Shown here in pieces: positions 21,362 through 32,969 of a stretch of 64,000 nt of DNA. The notes under the pieces were generated by a model. That model had not been told where the DNA came from. It saw only the letters and a program-made list of their open reading frames with translations, and made no database searches. The stretch covers positions 139,987 through 203,986 of the forward strand of contig CAMXCT020000117.1 of the NCBI GenBank assembly GCA_947184155.2. The letters run 5' to 3'. The stretch's first letter is position 1. Each line of letters begins with the position of its first letter. Made by a program: the position numbers and the translations under genes. This DNA is from Cladocopium goreaui (taxonomy: Eukaryota; Sar; Dinophyceae; Suessiales; Symbiodiniaceae).

Positions 21362-24105
21362 GGACCGGACGTATTCTTGGGGGGAGCGATCCAGGGCCCT
21401 GCGCAACTTAATGCATACTCCTAAAGGAATGCGTCGAAAACAGAACGGGGCTTGTGATCGGTAAGGAGGATGGTAAGATACCCGAAGCTATTACAAGATA
21501 TATAGTGGCCTTATACTGGCAGTCTCCACTATTAAATTTCGAAAGTTATGCCTTTGCTTTTTTTCCAAATGACAAAGGTCCCACTGAGGGGTCAGAAATC
21601 AGTCAGAAACCAGTCAGAAACCGGCCAAACGCAACCTCTCTCTCTCTCCCTTGCCTATTCCCTCACCCTCTTACCAGAACTCCTACGCCTACTCCTATTC
21701 CAATTTCCACTACCACTACTGCTACTGCTACTGCTGCTGGTACCACTGTGAGTTTTCCGGACCGTTTCCGGACCGCACAAGCTTATTTTGCTCCCAAATT
21801 TGAAATCGAATGCGTTCACGCATGGATCCTTACTCTCATTACTAGACTTGCTACTACTCTTAGTACTACCACCACACCCGCTGCTACTGCACCACCACTA
21901 CCATTAGTACACCTAGGAATTTCTGCCTTTGCTTTGAAATCCAATTGACACAAGTCCCGCTGAAGAGTCAGAAACCAGTCAGAAACCCGTCAGAACCGGC
22001 CAAACGCAACCATCTGTTCCCCTCCCTCCCTCTCTCTCTCTCTCTTTCTGTCTTTCCCTCCCTCTCCCTTTCTTCCCTTGCCCTGCTACTAGAACTCCTA
22101 CTCCTATTCCTACTCCTACTCCTACTACTAGTCTTACCCCTACTACTACTACTACTACTCCTACTCCTACTCCTACTCCTACTCCTACTCCTACTCCTAC
22201 TCCTACTCCTACTCCTACTCCTACTCCTACTCCTACTCCTACTCCTCCTACTACTGGTATTACTGTGAGTTTTCCGGAGGGTGGATCAGGCAATATACGT
22301 GAGGAGCGTTGTAAATTCCCCCGCGCCCTTTCATGCAAAGTAGTCATTGCACGCGTTGTGCCGCCTACCAGAGTGCGTGCGGTCCGGAATCGGTCCGAAA
22401 TCATATATTCGTTTCTAGTTTGAGTGTTATATGCTCCACCATACACTTTCATCCAAATTAGCCATAGGTGTATACAGGTTGTGCCGGCAACCAGAGTGCG
22501 CGCGGTCCGGAATCGGTCCGAAATCATATATGCGTTTCTAGTTTGAGTGTTGTATGCCCCACCATACACTTCATCCAAATTAGTCATAGGTGTATACAGG
22601 TTGTGCCGCCGACCAGAGTGCGCGCGGTCCGGAATCGGTCCGAAATCATATATTCGTTTCTAGTTTGAGTGTTGTATCCTCCACCATACACTTTCATCCA
22701 AATTAGCCATAGGTGTATACAGGTTGTGCCGGCAACCAGAGTGCGCGCGGTCCGGAATCGGTCCGAAATCATATATTCCTTTCTAGTTTGAGGTTTGTAT
22801 AGCTCCACCATACACTTTCATCCAAATTAGTCATAGGTTAGTCATAGGTGTATATACTCGCGCTTGGCCGGTTTCTGACAGGTTTCTGACTGGTTTCTGA
22901 CTGATTTCTGACCTTCCGTGGAACTTTTGTCAAGTGGAGAAAAGCAAAGGCAAAAATTCCTCGGTGTAGTAGTGGTAGCGGCGTTGCAGTGGTAGCGGTG
23001 CTAGTGGTAATACTGAGAGTAGTAGCAGCACTAGTAGAAGGATCCGCCCATGAACGCATTCGTTTTCATAAAGGGGGGAGAAAAGAAAATTGCGCGGTCC
23101 GGAAACGGTCCGGAAAACTCACAACAATAGGAGTAGGAGGAGGAGGAGTAGTAGTAGTAGTAGTAGCAGGAGTAGCAGGAGTAGCAGGAGTAGCAGGAGT
23201 AGCAGGAGTAGCAGGAGTAGCAGTAGTAGCAGTAGTAGCAGTAGTAGCAGTAGTAGGAGTAGGAGTAGGAGTAGGAGTAGTAGTAGTAGTAGTAGAAGAA
23301 GTAGTAGTAGTAGTAGTAGGGGTAAGACTAGTAGTAGGAGTAGGAGTAGGAATAGGAGTAGGAGTTCTAGTAGCAGGGGAAGGGAAGAGAGGGAGAGGGA
23401 GGCAAAGAGAGAAAGAGAGAGAGAGAGAGAGAGGGAGGGAGGGGAACAGATGGTTGCGTTTGGCCGGTTTCTGACGGGTTTGTGACTGGTTTCTGACCCT
23501 TCAGCGGGACTCGTGTCAATTGGATTTAAAAGCAAAGGCAGAAATTCCTAGGTGTACTAATGGTAGTGGTGGTGCAGTAGCAGCGGGTGTGGTGGTAGTA
23601 CTAAGAGTAGTAGCAAGTCTAGTAATGAGAGTAAGGATCCATGCGTGAACGCATTCGATTTCAAATTTGGGAGCAAAATAAACTTGTGCGGTCCGGAAAC
23701 GGTCCGGAAAACTCACAGTAGTACCAGCAGCACTAGCAGTAGCAGTAGCAGTAGTGGTAGTGGAAATTGGAATAGGAGTAGGCGTAGGAGTTCTGGTAAG
23801 AGGGTGAGGGAATAGGCAAGGGAGAGAGAGAGAGGTTGCGTTTGGCCGGTTTCTGACTGGTTTCTGACTGATTTCTGACCCCTCAGTGGGATCTTTGTCA
23901 TTTGAAAAAAAAGCAAAGGCATAACTTTCGAAATGTAATAGTGGAGACTGCCAGCATAATGCCACTATATATCTTGTAATAGCTTCGGGTATCTTACCAT
24001 CCTCCTTACCGATCACAAGCCCCGTTCTGTTTTCGACGCATTCCTTTAGGGGTATGCATTAAGTTGCGCAGGGCCCTGGATCGCTCCCCCCAAGAATACG
24101 TCGGT
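21362..24105. repeat. Large imperfect palindrome (foldback), about 2.7 kb
   Basis: The left arm (about 21362-22275) reappears in reverse complement as the right arm (about 23130-24105). Matching landmarks: GTATTCTTGGGGGGAGCGATCC near 21370 versus GGATCGCTCCCCCCAAGAATAC near 24080; GATCACAAGCCCCGTTCTG near 24011 versus its complement near 21440; the 63-codon frame starting MIGKEDGKIPEAITRYIVA occurs on the plus strand at 21454 and the minus strand at 24016; CT-rich tract near 22020 versus GA-rich tract near 23420; CTCCTA-rich block versus TAGGAG-rich block. The centre falls near 22.72 kb, with a spacer of about 850 bp. Long frames inside are shared by both arms and rich in trinucleotide repeats; none is a recognised gene. 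Confidence 0.85.
22345..22855 (+). repeat. About 122-bp tandem repeat in the palindrome spacer, four copies
   Basis: Each unit holds ACCAGAGTGCGCGCGGTCC, GGAATCGGTCCGAAATCATA and CACCATACACTTTCATCC. Units start near 22360, 22483, 22604 and 22726. The CGGTCCGGAA word also occurs in both arms. Confidence 0.9.
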
Positions 24106-24780
24106 AGTACTAAGAGTAGTAGCAAGTCTTATAATGAGAGTAAGGATCAATGCGTGAACGCATTCGATTTCAAATTTGGGAGCAAAATAAACTTGTGCGG
24201 TCCGGAAACGGTCCGGAAAACTCACAGTAGTACCAGCAGCACTAGCAGTAGCAGTAGCAGTAGTGGTAGTGGAAATTGGAATAGGAGTAGGCGTAGGAGT
24301 TCTGGTAAGAGGGTGAGGGAATAGGCAAGGGAGAGAGAGAGAGAGGTTGCGTTTGGCCGGTTTCTGACTGGTTTCTGACTGATTTCTGACCCCTCAGTGG
24401 GACCTTTGTCATTTGGAAAAAAAAGCAAAGGCAGAACTTTCGAAATGTAATAGTGGAGACTGCCAGTATAATGCCACTATATATCTTGTAATAGCTTCGG
24501 GTATCTTACCATCCTCCTTACCGATCACAAGCCCCGTTCTGTTTTCGACGCATTCCTTTAGGGGTATGCATTAAGTTGCGCAGGGCCCTGGATCGCTCCC
24601 CCCAAGAATACGTCGGTAGTACTAAGAGTAGTAGCAAGTCTTATAATGAGAGTAAGGATCAATGCGTGAACGCATTCGATTTCAAATTTGGGAGAAAAAT
24701 AAGCTTGTGCGGTCCGGAAACGGTCCGGAAAACTCACAATAGTACCAGCAGCACTAGCAGTAGCAGTAGCAGTTGTTTCA
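23640..24780 (+). repeat. 512-bp tandem duplication
   Basis: GATCACAAGCCCCGTTCTG occurs at 24011 and 24523, exactly 512 bp apart. The surrounding half-kilobase, including AATACGTCGGTAGTACTAAGAG and the CGGTCCGGAAACGGTCCGG block, is nearly identical between copies. A third, partial copy stops near 24770. The repeated segment is the end of the right palindrome arm. Confidence 0.9.
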
Positions 24781-24999
24781 AATTCAGCAGAAAAGCAATG
24801 ATATTACAAAGAATTAGCATAAGATTTTTGTCAAGATTCATTGTATAATACATAACTTATATTTTATGATATTTTATGTATATGATCTGATCAACGAAGA
24901 ACAAACCCTTCCGCGATTGCTCACTGTGGTACCGCGGTTGCTACGCGATTGGCTGAGCGATTGAGGGCTGTCCGGGAAAAGGTATTTTGGACAACCCCC

Positions 25000-25690
25000 A
25001 TTTATGCCCAAAGTGAGCCCATTTGTGAGCCCAGTTTATGCCCACTGTGAACCTCAAAAAATTATGCCCAAAGTGAGCCCCTCGCCTGTGAAAAGTCTGT
25101 GGCTAAAAAGTCTGTGGGTGAAAAGTCTGCAGGTGATAGGTCTGTGGGTGAAAAGTTTATGGGTGAAAGTCTGTGGTTGAAAAGTATATGGTTGAACAGC
25201 CTTGGGTGAAAAGTATATGGGTGAGAAATATATGGGTGAAAGATGGTGGGTGAAGAGTCTGTGGGTGAAAAGTCTGTGGGTGAAAAGTATATCGGGGAAA
25301 AGTCTGAGTGTAAAATGTATATTGGTGAAGAGTCTCTGGGTGAAAAGTCTGCGGGTGAAAAGCATATGGTTGAACAGTGTGTGGGCGAAAAGTATATGGG
25401 TGAGAAGTAATTATATGGGTGAAAGAATGTGGGTGAAAAGTATTATGTGGGTGAAAAGTATATGGGTGAAAAGTCTGTGGGTGAAAGTCTGTGGGTGAAA
25501 AGTATGTGGGTGAAAAGCCTGTGGGTGAAAAGTCTCTGGGTGAAAAGTCTGTGCAAGAAGAGTTTCTGGGTGAAGTCTCTGGGTGAAAAGTATATGGGTG
25601 AGAAGTATATGGGTGAAAGACTCTGGGTGAAAAGTCTGTGGGTGAAAAGTATATGGGTGAAAAGTCTGTGAGTGAAAAATCTTTGGGGGA
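25000..25690 (+). repeat. TTTATGCCCAAAGTGA repeat and second GGGTGAAAAGT array
   Basis: 25000-25085 carries the 22-bp word again (minus-sense as at 18355), followed without a gap by about 38 GGGTGAAAAGTNTNT units. The pairing of the two repeat types is the same as at 19.9-20.9 kb but in the opposite order. Confidence 0.9.
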
Positions 25691-26204
25691 AAATAGGGGT
25701 AGATGGGATGCTGGCTTTCGTTCCCCCCTTCTCAGGTATCTACCATATTCGACCATAAACCCAAATGAAATTGGAGTTATAAACCAACTTAGCTACTGTA
25801 ACTATGGGGCACCACCCTGCATGTTTCTTTTGTCAAATCCGCAGTGAATCTCAGCATCGCAGGACCCGGAGATGGACCCGCCGTTGCATGAAGCCACGAA
25901 ACGAGGCGTCACCGTGAAGGTAGACGTCTAGATACATCACTACTAGATCATGGTAGATCAATCTATAGCCGTTAATGATCGTTAATGGGGTTTATAAACC
26001 AACCAACATCACTGGGTTTTTGGGCCACCACCTTGTACATTGTTGGGGTAGAAACACGTCGAACTATGTGACAACTGGACAAGATTCCATCTCTCCATGT
26101 CTCCATGATTTGCCTGTTGAAAATGTGGGTTTTCCATGGCCTAGCAGAGAGTCATGGCTGAGTCATGGCTTTCCCGTAGACTTGGCTCGAGCTCAGTGTC
26201 TCCT
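25691..26204. other. Intergenic, no gene recognised
   Basis: Left flank of the large candidate transposon. Nothing coding is supported. Confidence 0.5.
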
Positions 26205-26206
26205 TA

Positions 26207-26350
26207 CCCTGAGTCTCCAAAAATAGTAAATTTACTAATTTTTAAAATTTACGTAAATCGAAGAATTTAGGTTAAAAAAAAGTTGAAAAAGTCAAGATTA
26301 GTAAATTGATTTAGGTATATACCTAAATCAATTTAGGTTTATACCTAATT
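26207..26350 (+). repeat. Left terminal and subterminal repeats of the 15.4-kb element
   Basis: Terminal CCCTGAGTCTCC, then AAAATAGTAAA, then the palindromes ATTTACGTAAAT (26247-26258) and ATTTAGGTATATACCTAAAT (26309-26328), and an imperfect second copy at 26331-26350. Such subterminal palindromes are typical transposase-binding sites (inference). Confidence 0.75.
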
Positions 26351-26671
26351 TTTTCTTCACTTTTTGGAAGCTGTTTTTTTCTATATGTTTTGTGGAAAAA
26401 CTTTTAAGAATAGTTAGCAAATGTTTGGGAAAATATATTTTTCAGATGGAATCAATGCATTTAGGTTTATGATTTGTTCTTCTTTGGTACAAGTTTGAGG
26501 TAAAAGTAAAATGCTCATGTAAGAAAGTAGCTCACCATGCCCAAGTAACTTGTATATTCATTGAAGATGTTATTAAGGGAAAGGACTTCAAGACAATGCT
26601 CAAGTATAAGGGCTTAAGTAAGAAGACTCAAGTAGGTGGCTTTAAGGCAATGTTTTGCAGCAGCTTTTCTT

Positions 26672-28606
26672 CTATGCGCTGTCGTCCTGAATTTGCAGCA
26701 AATGCCTCAGTTTGATGGCTGCTACTTTGCTGGCTCCATGATGCTTATTGCCTGACAAGCAAGAGCGCCACACTGTTTGAACCGCTTTCATCATATTCTC
26801 TCCTTTGAATGCCCATGTGAGGCTTGGGTGAATGTAGCGCGACAAGTAGAAAGTGTGCATGCAGAAACGTGTTTTCGATGTGAGGTTCCAAAGTTGCATT
26901 TCTACAGATGCAAAATGATCTGACAGGCAACCATGGAGCTGTGCCATCTGCAATCCCTTTTCATAGAGAGCATCGCAGTGAGGAGCAGGCACACACACAC
27001 ACATAAATCCAAATTTTGGACTGTAAGCATCCAAAAGGTCATGTGCTTCAAGATAGAGTCAAGAAGGCAGCCACTTGTTGATCTTGTTCACTATCTGGTC
27101 GCATGTAAGTACGCCAGCACGAAAGTAATGCATAGCATAGGCCCTTTATATCAGCTGCCTTTCCCTTGAGCTTAGGATATCCTTTCTCTCTGGTGAACAT
27201 GGATAGTTTTTCAAGTCTTTGCCTGTAGCGATGATGTTCATGATCCTTCCTCTGAAAATTTTTGATATATTTTTCTACAGTGCGCAAATTAGCGAGAGGT
27301 TCTCCAGGAAGTATATCAAAGCAAAGATGATAGAAAATGCTTCCATACGCAAACTGCAGCCACCCGAGCCAGAAATTATGCATCAAATCCAAAGCTATAG
27401 TCCAAGCATTGCAACCTGGAAGTCGAAGCAAGGAACATGGTGTAGTCCAGTGGTTTCTCCAAGTGCTTGCATGCAGCAGGGCATGCTGCCATGGGGAATT
27501 CTTTCTGTTGTCTTGCCAACTTAATGGTCCAGTAAATTGTGTTCGGCACTGCACACAGGGTTTGCTATGATTGGTGGACACAGGGGTGCCTAGCCACTTG
27601 GAAAAGTAATCCAAGTCACCTATCAAGGCAATTAGGGAACAGAAATAGCCACCCGCGAGATGTTGTCCACTTTTTTCCCTTGATTTTCGGAAGAGAAAAA
27701 ACTATATGACACATGATATTGGGAAATGTTCAAAATAGCCAAATATTAGTCAAGTTTCGCTTCTGCACTTTCACGAGTGTAAGGCACACCTCTCCAGTCC
27801 CTGGAGGGCCAAACCCCTTCCCACATAGCAAGCAATGACCAAGACAAAATTCGAAAGAAAATATCTTTTGTACCTGCTGCTGTCTCGCCAGAGCTCTGGG
27901 CAAATTTTTCAAATAAGCCAAAAATATAGAGCATGATGGTTTCGCATGCCCCACCCAAAGCATTCTGAATCATGCTGCACCACGAAAAACTCAATACGCT
28001 TCTGGACCAGATTTTACCAATTCCAAAGCATGGGACTTCATCTCCATGAATGCTGATGGGAATGCAGCGATTGCGGTGATCTTCGCGATTCCAGAGAGGA
28101 TGACCTGCCAAACCTGGGTGATTCCTCATACCATCCCAAAACTCAGGTAATTTGCTTGGGTCCGCCAAAATTTTTTGTTCCCAAACATGTTGCTTCTCGT
28201 ACATGTATGCAAAGAGCTCGTGAGGCAAAAGCAAAAGGGAATCTTGAACACCATCCGTGTATGGCATTGGTGCGCGAAATGGTGAGGGCAATGGGCTACT
28301 TTTGGCAAGCATTGAATGCACACTTCTGATGACATGCTTTCCATGCTGCAAGTTAGCGAGTTGATCCAAGTCTGGGAATCTGCTGCCATTCTTGGCCATG
28401 TCAATGTCCCGCTTTGCTGCCTGCGCGATCTTGTGAACCTGCACACCACTCATGATTCCTTGTGCAAGCCAAGTCATCAGCAAAACATGCAGTGCACTGG
28501 GCGCGTCCGCTGCATCCTCATCCACTCTCGCACGCCTTTGGTGTAGGCCACCTCCTTTACGCTTCTTACCCCTGCCTGGTGTGCCTCTCATGGATGCTTT
28601 GTCCAT
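26672..28606 (-). CDS. DDE-transposase-like protein, two exons, one frameshift
   Basis: Exon 1 (28606-27786) starts at an ATG with a basic head and carries C-I-P-I-S-I-H-G-D-E-V-P around residues 181-192, a strand-plus-Asp block like the first catalytic Asp of CACTA/Plavaka-type transposases. A GC donor after 27786 and an AG before 27678 join it in frame to exon 2, which reads GQHLAGGYFCSLIALIGDLDYF, then a C-x-x-C (CVQC), then A-L-D-L-M-H-N-F-W-L-G, like the D-x-L-H block of those families. The frame ends at 27048, but the next frame continues smoothly (LEAHDLLDAYSPKFGF) to SLTWAFKGENMM and a stop at 26672. The summed length is one base over a multiple of three, so a single-base insertion near 27055 is likely. 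I recall proteins of this pattern from dinoflagellates. The transposase role is inferred from motifs and from its place at the element's end. Confidence 0.55.
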
Positions 28607-28609
28607 GGA

Positions 28610-29126
28610 TCAGCACATGAAAGACAACTTTAAAAAAAAGTTTCTTTACTGGGCACTGAGCAGCAAAATCTCGAAGAGTAACTTGGACAAGTAGCATTGA
28701 TGAATTGGATAGGCAATTTTTCCAAAAGTCCACAAGTAAAAGGAATGCTCACGTATCACTTTTCTTCCAATTCACATGTAACAAATTAAGTAAGACATGC
28801 TCATGTATCACTTTTGTGCTTCCCATTCACATGTAACCCAGTAAGCAAGCAATGCTCATGTATATGTATCACCTTTGCTTTCCATTCACATGTAACAAAA
28901 AACTTTGGACAGAAAGTGTTGTTGACTCTGATGCATTGCAAAGTGAGATGTTCACATCTGTTTCCAAAAGTGTGCTCAAGTAAGCATAAGTAAGCTGCAG
29001 AAGTCAAGCTAGCTTTTTCTCACACGTGGATGTGGTCGCCTTGAGATCCAGGCAGCAGTTTTACAAAACCGTCAGCGCCCTTTCCTTACAGGAGTCTCGA
29101 TATGACCATGGCCAGGAAAGATCCAA
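28610..29126. other. Spacer between transposase-like and Lys/Ala-rich genes
   Basis: Repeats of TCACATGTAAC and CATGTATCAC type at 28740-28900. No gene. Confidence 0.5.
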
Positions 29127-29128
29127 AC

Positions 29129-31277
29129 TCAGGAAGCAGCTTTGGCAGCCTTGGCCCGCTGCCCCAAAGATCCTTTCACACCTGCCACCTGCTCGCTGAG
29201 CTTCTTGCACATGACTCCTGCGTGCCCAACCAACTGGCTATAGCTTTTCACGGTCAAAAGTGACTTGTCAGGCAGCTCTTTCCACATGTAAACATGGTTC
29301 AGGGCGTTCTTCTCAGTGAGCAAGGACTGAACGATGGTCTTCCTGTGTTGGGGAGATGGGAAACTTATTACCTCTGGCTTTTTACTGGTGTGTTTTGATT
29401 GTTACTATTTGGCATGACTCTTTGACATGTGATTCACATTCTTGTGGTAGCTGGTAGCTATCTGTGAGTCTTGGAGTTCAGATTTTTTATAATTACCCAT
29501 GACAATATTGAATGTTGTGCTGTTACTTTAGCTGATTCCTTTTTGGTTTGAAAGGAAAAACTTTTTTTTATTGAATGCATATGTAACTCTGTCGCAAAAC
29601 ATGTGCTAGACTCAAGTCACAAGTACACAAGTAAACAAAAGCCAAGTCACAAACTGTCGAACAACTCGTCGCCATCGGCGTCCACTTCCGACAGCAACTT
29701 TTTGCCGTCTTTCTCAATTTTTTCGAAGGCACACATGGCTTCGCCCAGGTTGGACTTGGCCTGCTCCCATTGCTCCTTATCCAACGTCTTTTCCATATCA
29801 CAAATTGCCAGTGGTACAGATTGGCTTGGAGGCAAAGCCTTCTGATGGGAGCCTGACACAAAGGCTGCATGGAACAGGTTGCTGCTCCAGGTCGCAAACT
29901 TGGCATTCTCCACTGCTGCTTGGCTCTTGGTGAGCTGCTTGGAAGCCTCCATTTTGTGGCCACTGGAGGACCCATGGGTTGTCGATTTTGTACTTTCTGT
30001 CCAAGCATAGCGCTTCTTGCCATCATCGGCGTCAATCTCATAGAACTCGCCTGTCTGCAAGCCTTCCTCGAACATGGCTTGAGTCAGCCCAAAGCGACCC
30101 ATGAAGAGCAACTTCGGAAGGGAGTTCTCAGAAATGGTGCTCTTGTGCTCGGTGTACTGCTCCTGAACCAGGGGTGAGCTCAGGAATTGAACAGGTCTCT
30201 TTTGTGTCTTGAAAGAGAATATGGTTACAAGGTCAATCATATGTGATGACTGAGTTTTAACTTGAAATTGGATCAGACATAAACATACATAAGTAATCAT
30301 GCACATGTAGTACTGGACACAGAAGTGCTCAAGTTTTTTCACACACAGAAACATTCTCATGTAACAAAGTGCTCAAGTTCGTTTTTCACGCAGAAACGTT
30401 CTCATGTAATAAAGTGCTCAAGTTCTTTTTCACACACAGAATCATTCTCATGTAACAAAGTGCTCAAGTTCTTTTTTCACACAGAAACATTCTTATGCAA
30501 CAAAGTGCTCAAGTTCTTTTTTCACACAGTCACACAGAATCATTCTCATGTAACAAAGAAATTTGCACCCATACATGCCTTCAACTCAGACAGAGCTGGC
30601 GCGTCCAACTTCAGCTGGAGGGTTCCGCCTTCGCGGGACAAGACATTGTTGATCAGCTTAGTTTGGGCAGCCACTTTGCCAACTCTCATCTCCAACGTTG
30701 CCTGCCACGCTTTCTTGCACCATGTCGGGAGGGATCCCTGCGCCATAAGCTGCTTGAACTTGTTGGCCTTCACACGGTCCCTGTGCTCATTGCAAGGCTC
30801 AAACACGTCAACGGACTCCTCCTCGTCGACCTCAGGAGTCTCTTCTTCACCTCCTTCATGAGCAAGTGCAGCTTCATCTTCAAACCCAAGGGACCAAGAA
30901 GGTGCACCGCCCTGGGACTTGGAGGGACCAGCAGCACTGGCAGAAGCTGGCTTCTTCATCTCTGGCTGCTTTGGAACAGCTGGCACAACCACAGCTGCGG
31001 GCCTCTTCATGCCTTTCTTGGCTGAAGCTTTGGCCTTGGGAGCCGGCTTTGCCTTTGGAGACTTCTTGGGTGTCTTCTTCACCTTCATGGCCTTCATAGG
31101 AGTAGGAGGCACCTTAGGACTGGCCTTGGCTTTGGCCTTGGCTTTGGCTTTGGCTTTGGCCTTGGCCAACTTCGAAGCAGGCTTCTTCACGGGAGTGGCT
31201 GGATCATCAGCTCAGGGCGCAGCACCTAAGGGTGTGGAAGGTTGCATGTCACCTCCTTCCTCACCAGGTGCATCCAT
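29129..31277 (-). CDS. Lys/Ala-rich protein of unknown function, three exons, in-frame TGA
   Basis: Exon A (31277 to about 30579) begins MDAPGEEGGDMQ. It is interrupted by TGA at 31212-31214, then continues KKPASKLAKAKAKAKAKAK, a Lys/Ala/Pro histone-H1-like tail, an acidic stretch, and a folded-looking block (ANKFKQLMAQGSLPTWCKKA). A GC donor after ELK joins exon B (from 30207) reading TQKRPVQFLSSPLVQEQY, then a Lys/Glu-rich helical region ending near 29647. Exon C (about 29340-29129) reads KTIVQSLLTEKNALNHVYMW and ends AKAAKAAS-stop. The exon B/C boundary is not resolved. The basic tail suggests nucleic-acid binding (inference). No family is known to me beyond a recalled group of similar dinoflagellate proteins. 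If the TGA is real, either GTG-31190 or nothing is translated. Confidence 0.5.
30300..30550. repeat. Intron tandem repeat AAAGTGCTCAAGTTCTTTTT
   Basis: About five imperfect units of 48-55 bp inside intron A/B of the Lys/Ala-rich gene, each with CACACAGAAACATTCTCATG and TAACAAAGTGCTCAAGTTC. Confidence 0.8.
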
Positions 31278-31499
31278 GTCACCTATGTCGCGGTAGGGAA
31301 GCACAGGATCAAATTTGAACCACAGCCTGATCCTTGCAAAAACAAGTTTTTTTTCTTTTTTTTCCTAGGTAGATTGTGATGGCCAAGTAAAGACTTGGAA
31401 GGTACTGATTGCAATGATCGTAGTGGTTCTATACAAATCGCCTGTTGATTGCAAAGGCTGAATTTGGAATAAGAATTTGAAGGATTGATTTGTTTTTCT

Positions 31500-31915
31500 A
31501 GGTCACAAGTAAGCCACAAGAAGCACAAGTAAGCCTCATGAAAGCACACTAGTAACCCACAAGTAACTCACAAGTGTGTCCCAGGAAAGTTCCAAAAGAA
31601 TCCCAATAAAGTCAAAAGCGAGTCCCAAGTAAGTCTCAAGTGAGGCCCTATAGTAAGACACAATTGTTTCACAGGTAAGTTCCAAGGAAATCCCAAGTGA
31701 GTCCCATGTAAAACACTAGTACTTCACAAGTAAGTCCCAAGTAAGCCCAAGTAAGTACCTAGCAACCCAAAAGTAAGTCACAAAAAACCCATAAGTAAAC
31801 CACAAGTAACCCACAGGTAAGTCACAAGTAACCCACAAGTAAGTCACAAGTAACCCATAAGTAAGTCACAAGTAACTCACAAGTAAACCAAAAATAGGAA
31901 ACATTGAACAACCAA
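31500..31915. repeat. CACAAGTAA-type short repeats
   Basis: About 30 copies of CACAAGTAA(G/C) or CCAAGTAAG, many as CACAAGTAACC/CACAAGTAAGT pairs, fill the spacer upstream of the Lys/Ala-rich gene. Confidence 0.8.
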
Positions 31916-32510
31916 ATAAGTCAGAAGTGGGTTGACATGCACAGGTAGAGACATGAAATATTATCAATCTGATTATTGTGAACACTAATGCTACATTTGC
32001 CCTTGGATATAGTTATATATTATGTTTGAACTATTTTATCCCATAACATTGCAGATTACTTGTGTTACTTGAGAACCTGGCAGGTTAGTTGTGCTGCTTG
32101 AGAACCTGGCAGGTTGCTTGTGGGGCATGTCTTACTGCAAGAATGGTAGATAGTGCATTGTTTATTTTATTTGTGTTGCTACTTGGATGAAATTGAAAAC
32201 TTCTGCAGGTCACATTTTATTACTTGAGGATTTGCCAGATTTTTTTTAAATTGGTGTTACTTGTATTTCATGAAATGTTTGGAAGGTACTTCACAGATCC
32301 CCTGAACAGAAAAAATGTAGTCAGGACAGTAGGTTTTGGTGTTTTTCTGACATCTATCTATATATATATATATAAATAAGTATATTATTCAACCTCAGTT
32401 CATTGAAAATCAACCTTGGTGATATCCAGATAGGTTTTGAGAAAACACAATGGGTCTTGCTGGCTTTGGTCCATTTGTTCTCCATTTTTTTGATAAAATT
32501 TGAAGAAAAT
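31916..32510. other. Spacer, no gene recognised
   Basis: Contains an AT microsatellite at about 32358-32373 and a few GTTACTTGTG and TTACTTGAG words. Confidence 0.5.
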
Positions 32511-32513
32511 TAT

Positions 32514-32715
32514 GATGCACTTTTTGTGCACTTTTTATGCACTTCTTATGCACTTTTTATGCACTTTTTATGCACTTTTAAAAAGTGCATAAAAAGTGCA
32601 TAAAAAGTGGATAAAAAATGCACGCAAAATGCATAAAAAATGTATAAAAAATCATTAACAAAATGATCAGAAGTGCATAAAAGTGCATAAAAAGTGCATA
32701 AAAAGTGCATTAGAA
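32514..32715. repeat. Inverted tandem array TGCACTTTTTA / TAAAAAGTGCA
   Basis: Six units of TGCACTTTTTA on the left (32516-32580) face reverse-complement units (TAAAAAGTGCA) on the right, with the turn near 32580. The strand can fold into a stem of about 60 bp. It separates two minus-strand genes. Confidence 0.85.
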
Positions 32716-32969
32716 ATGCATCAGGATTTCAATAAACAATTTCTTTGTTCAACAGAAGCACAAGATAATTACTAGTAATACAATATCAAGCAACAGCAAA
32801 AACAGCATAATGATGCTCAAGTAATACTGACATGCTCAAGTAAAAACATGCACATTGAACACCAACAAACCAAATTTCAACACATGCTTCTAATCAAACA
32901 TCCAACTGCTCAAGTAAAGAAACACTGAATCAGATGCATCACATTTTCAAAATACTGTTGCGCAGATGG

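Noticed and set aside
22989..23535. Ser/Arg-rich and poly-Leu frames as an SR protein
   Set aside because: They come from TAGTAG/AGGAGT trinucleotide repeats inside a palindrome arm.
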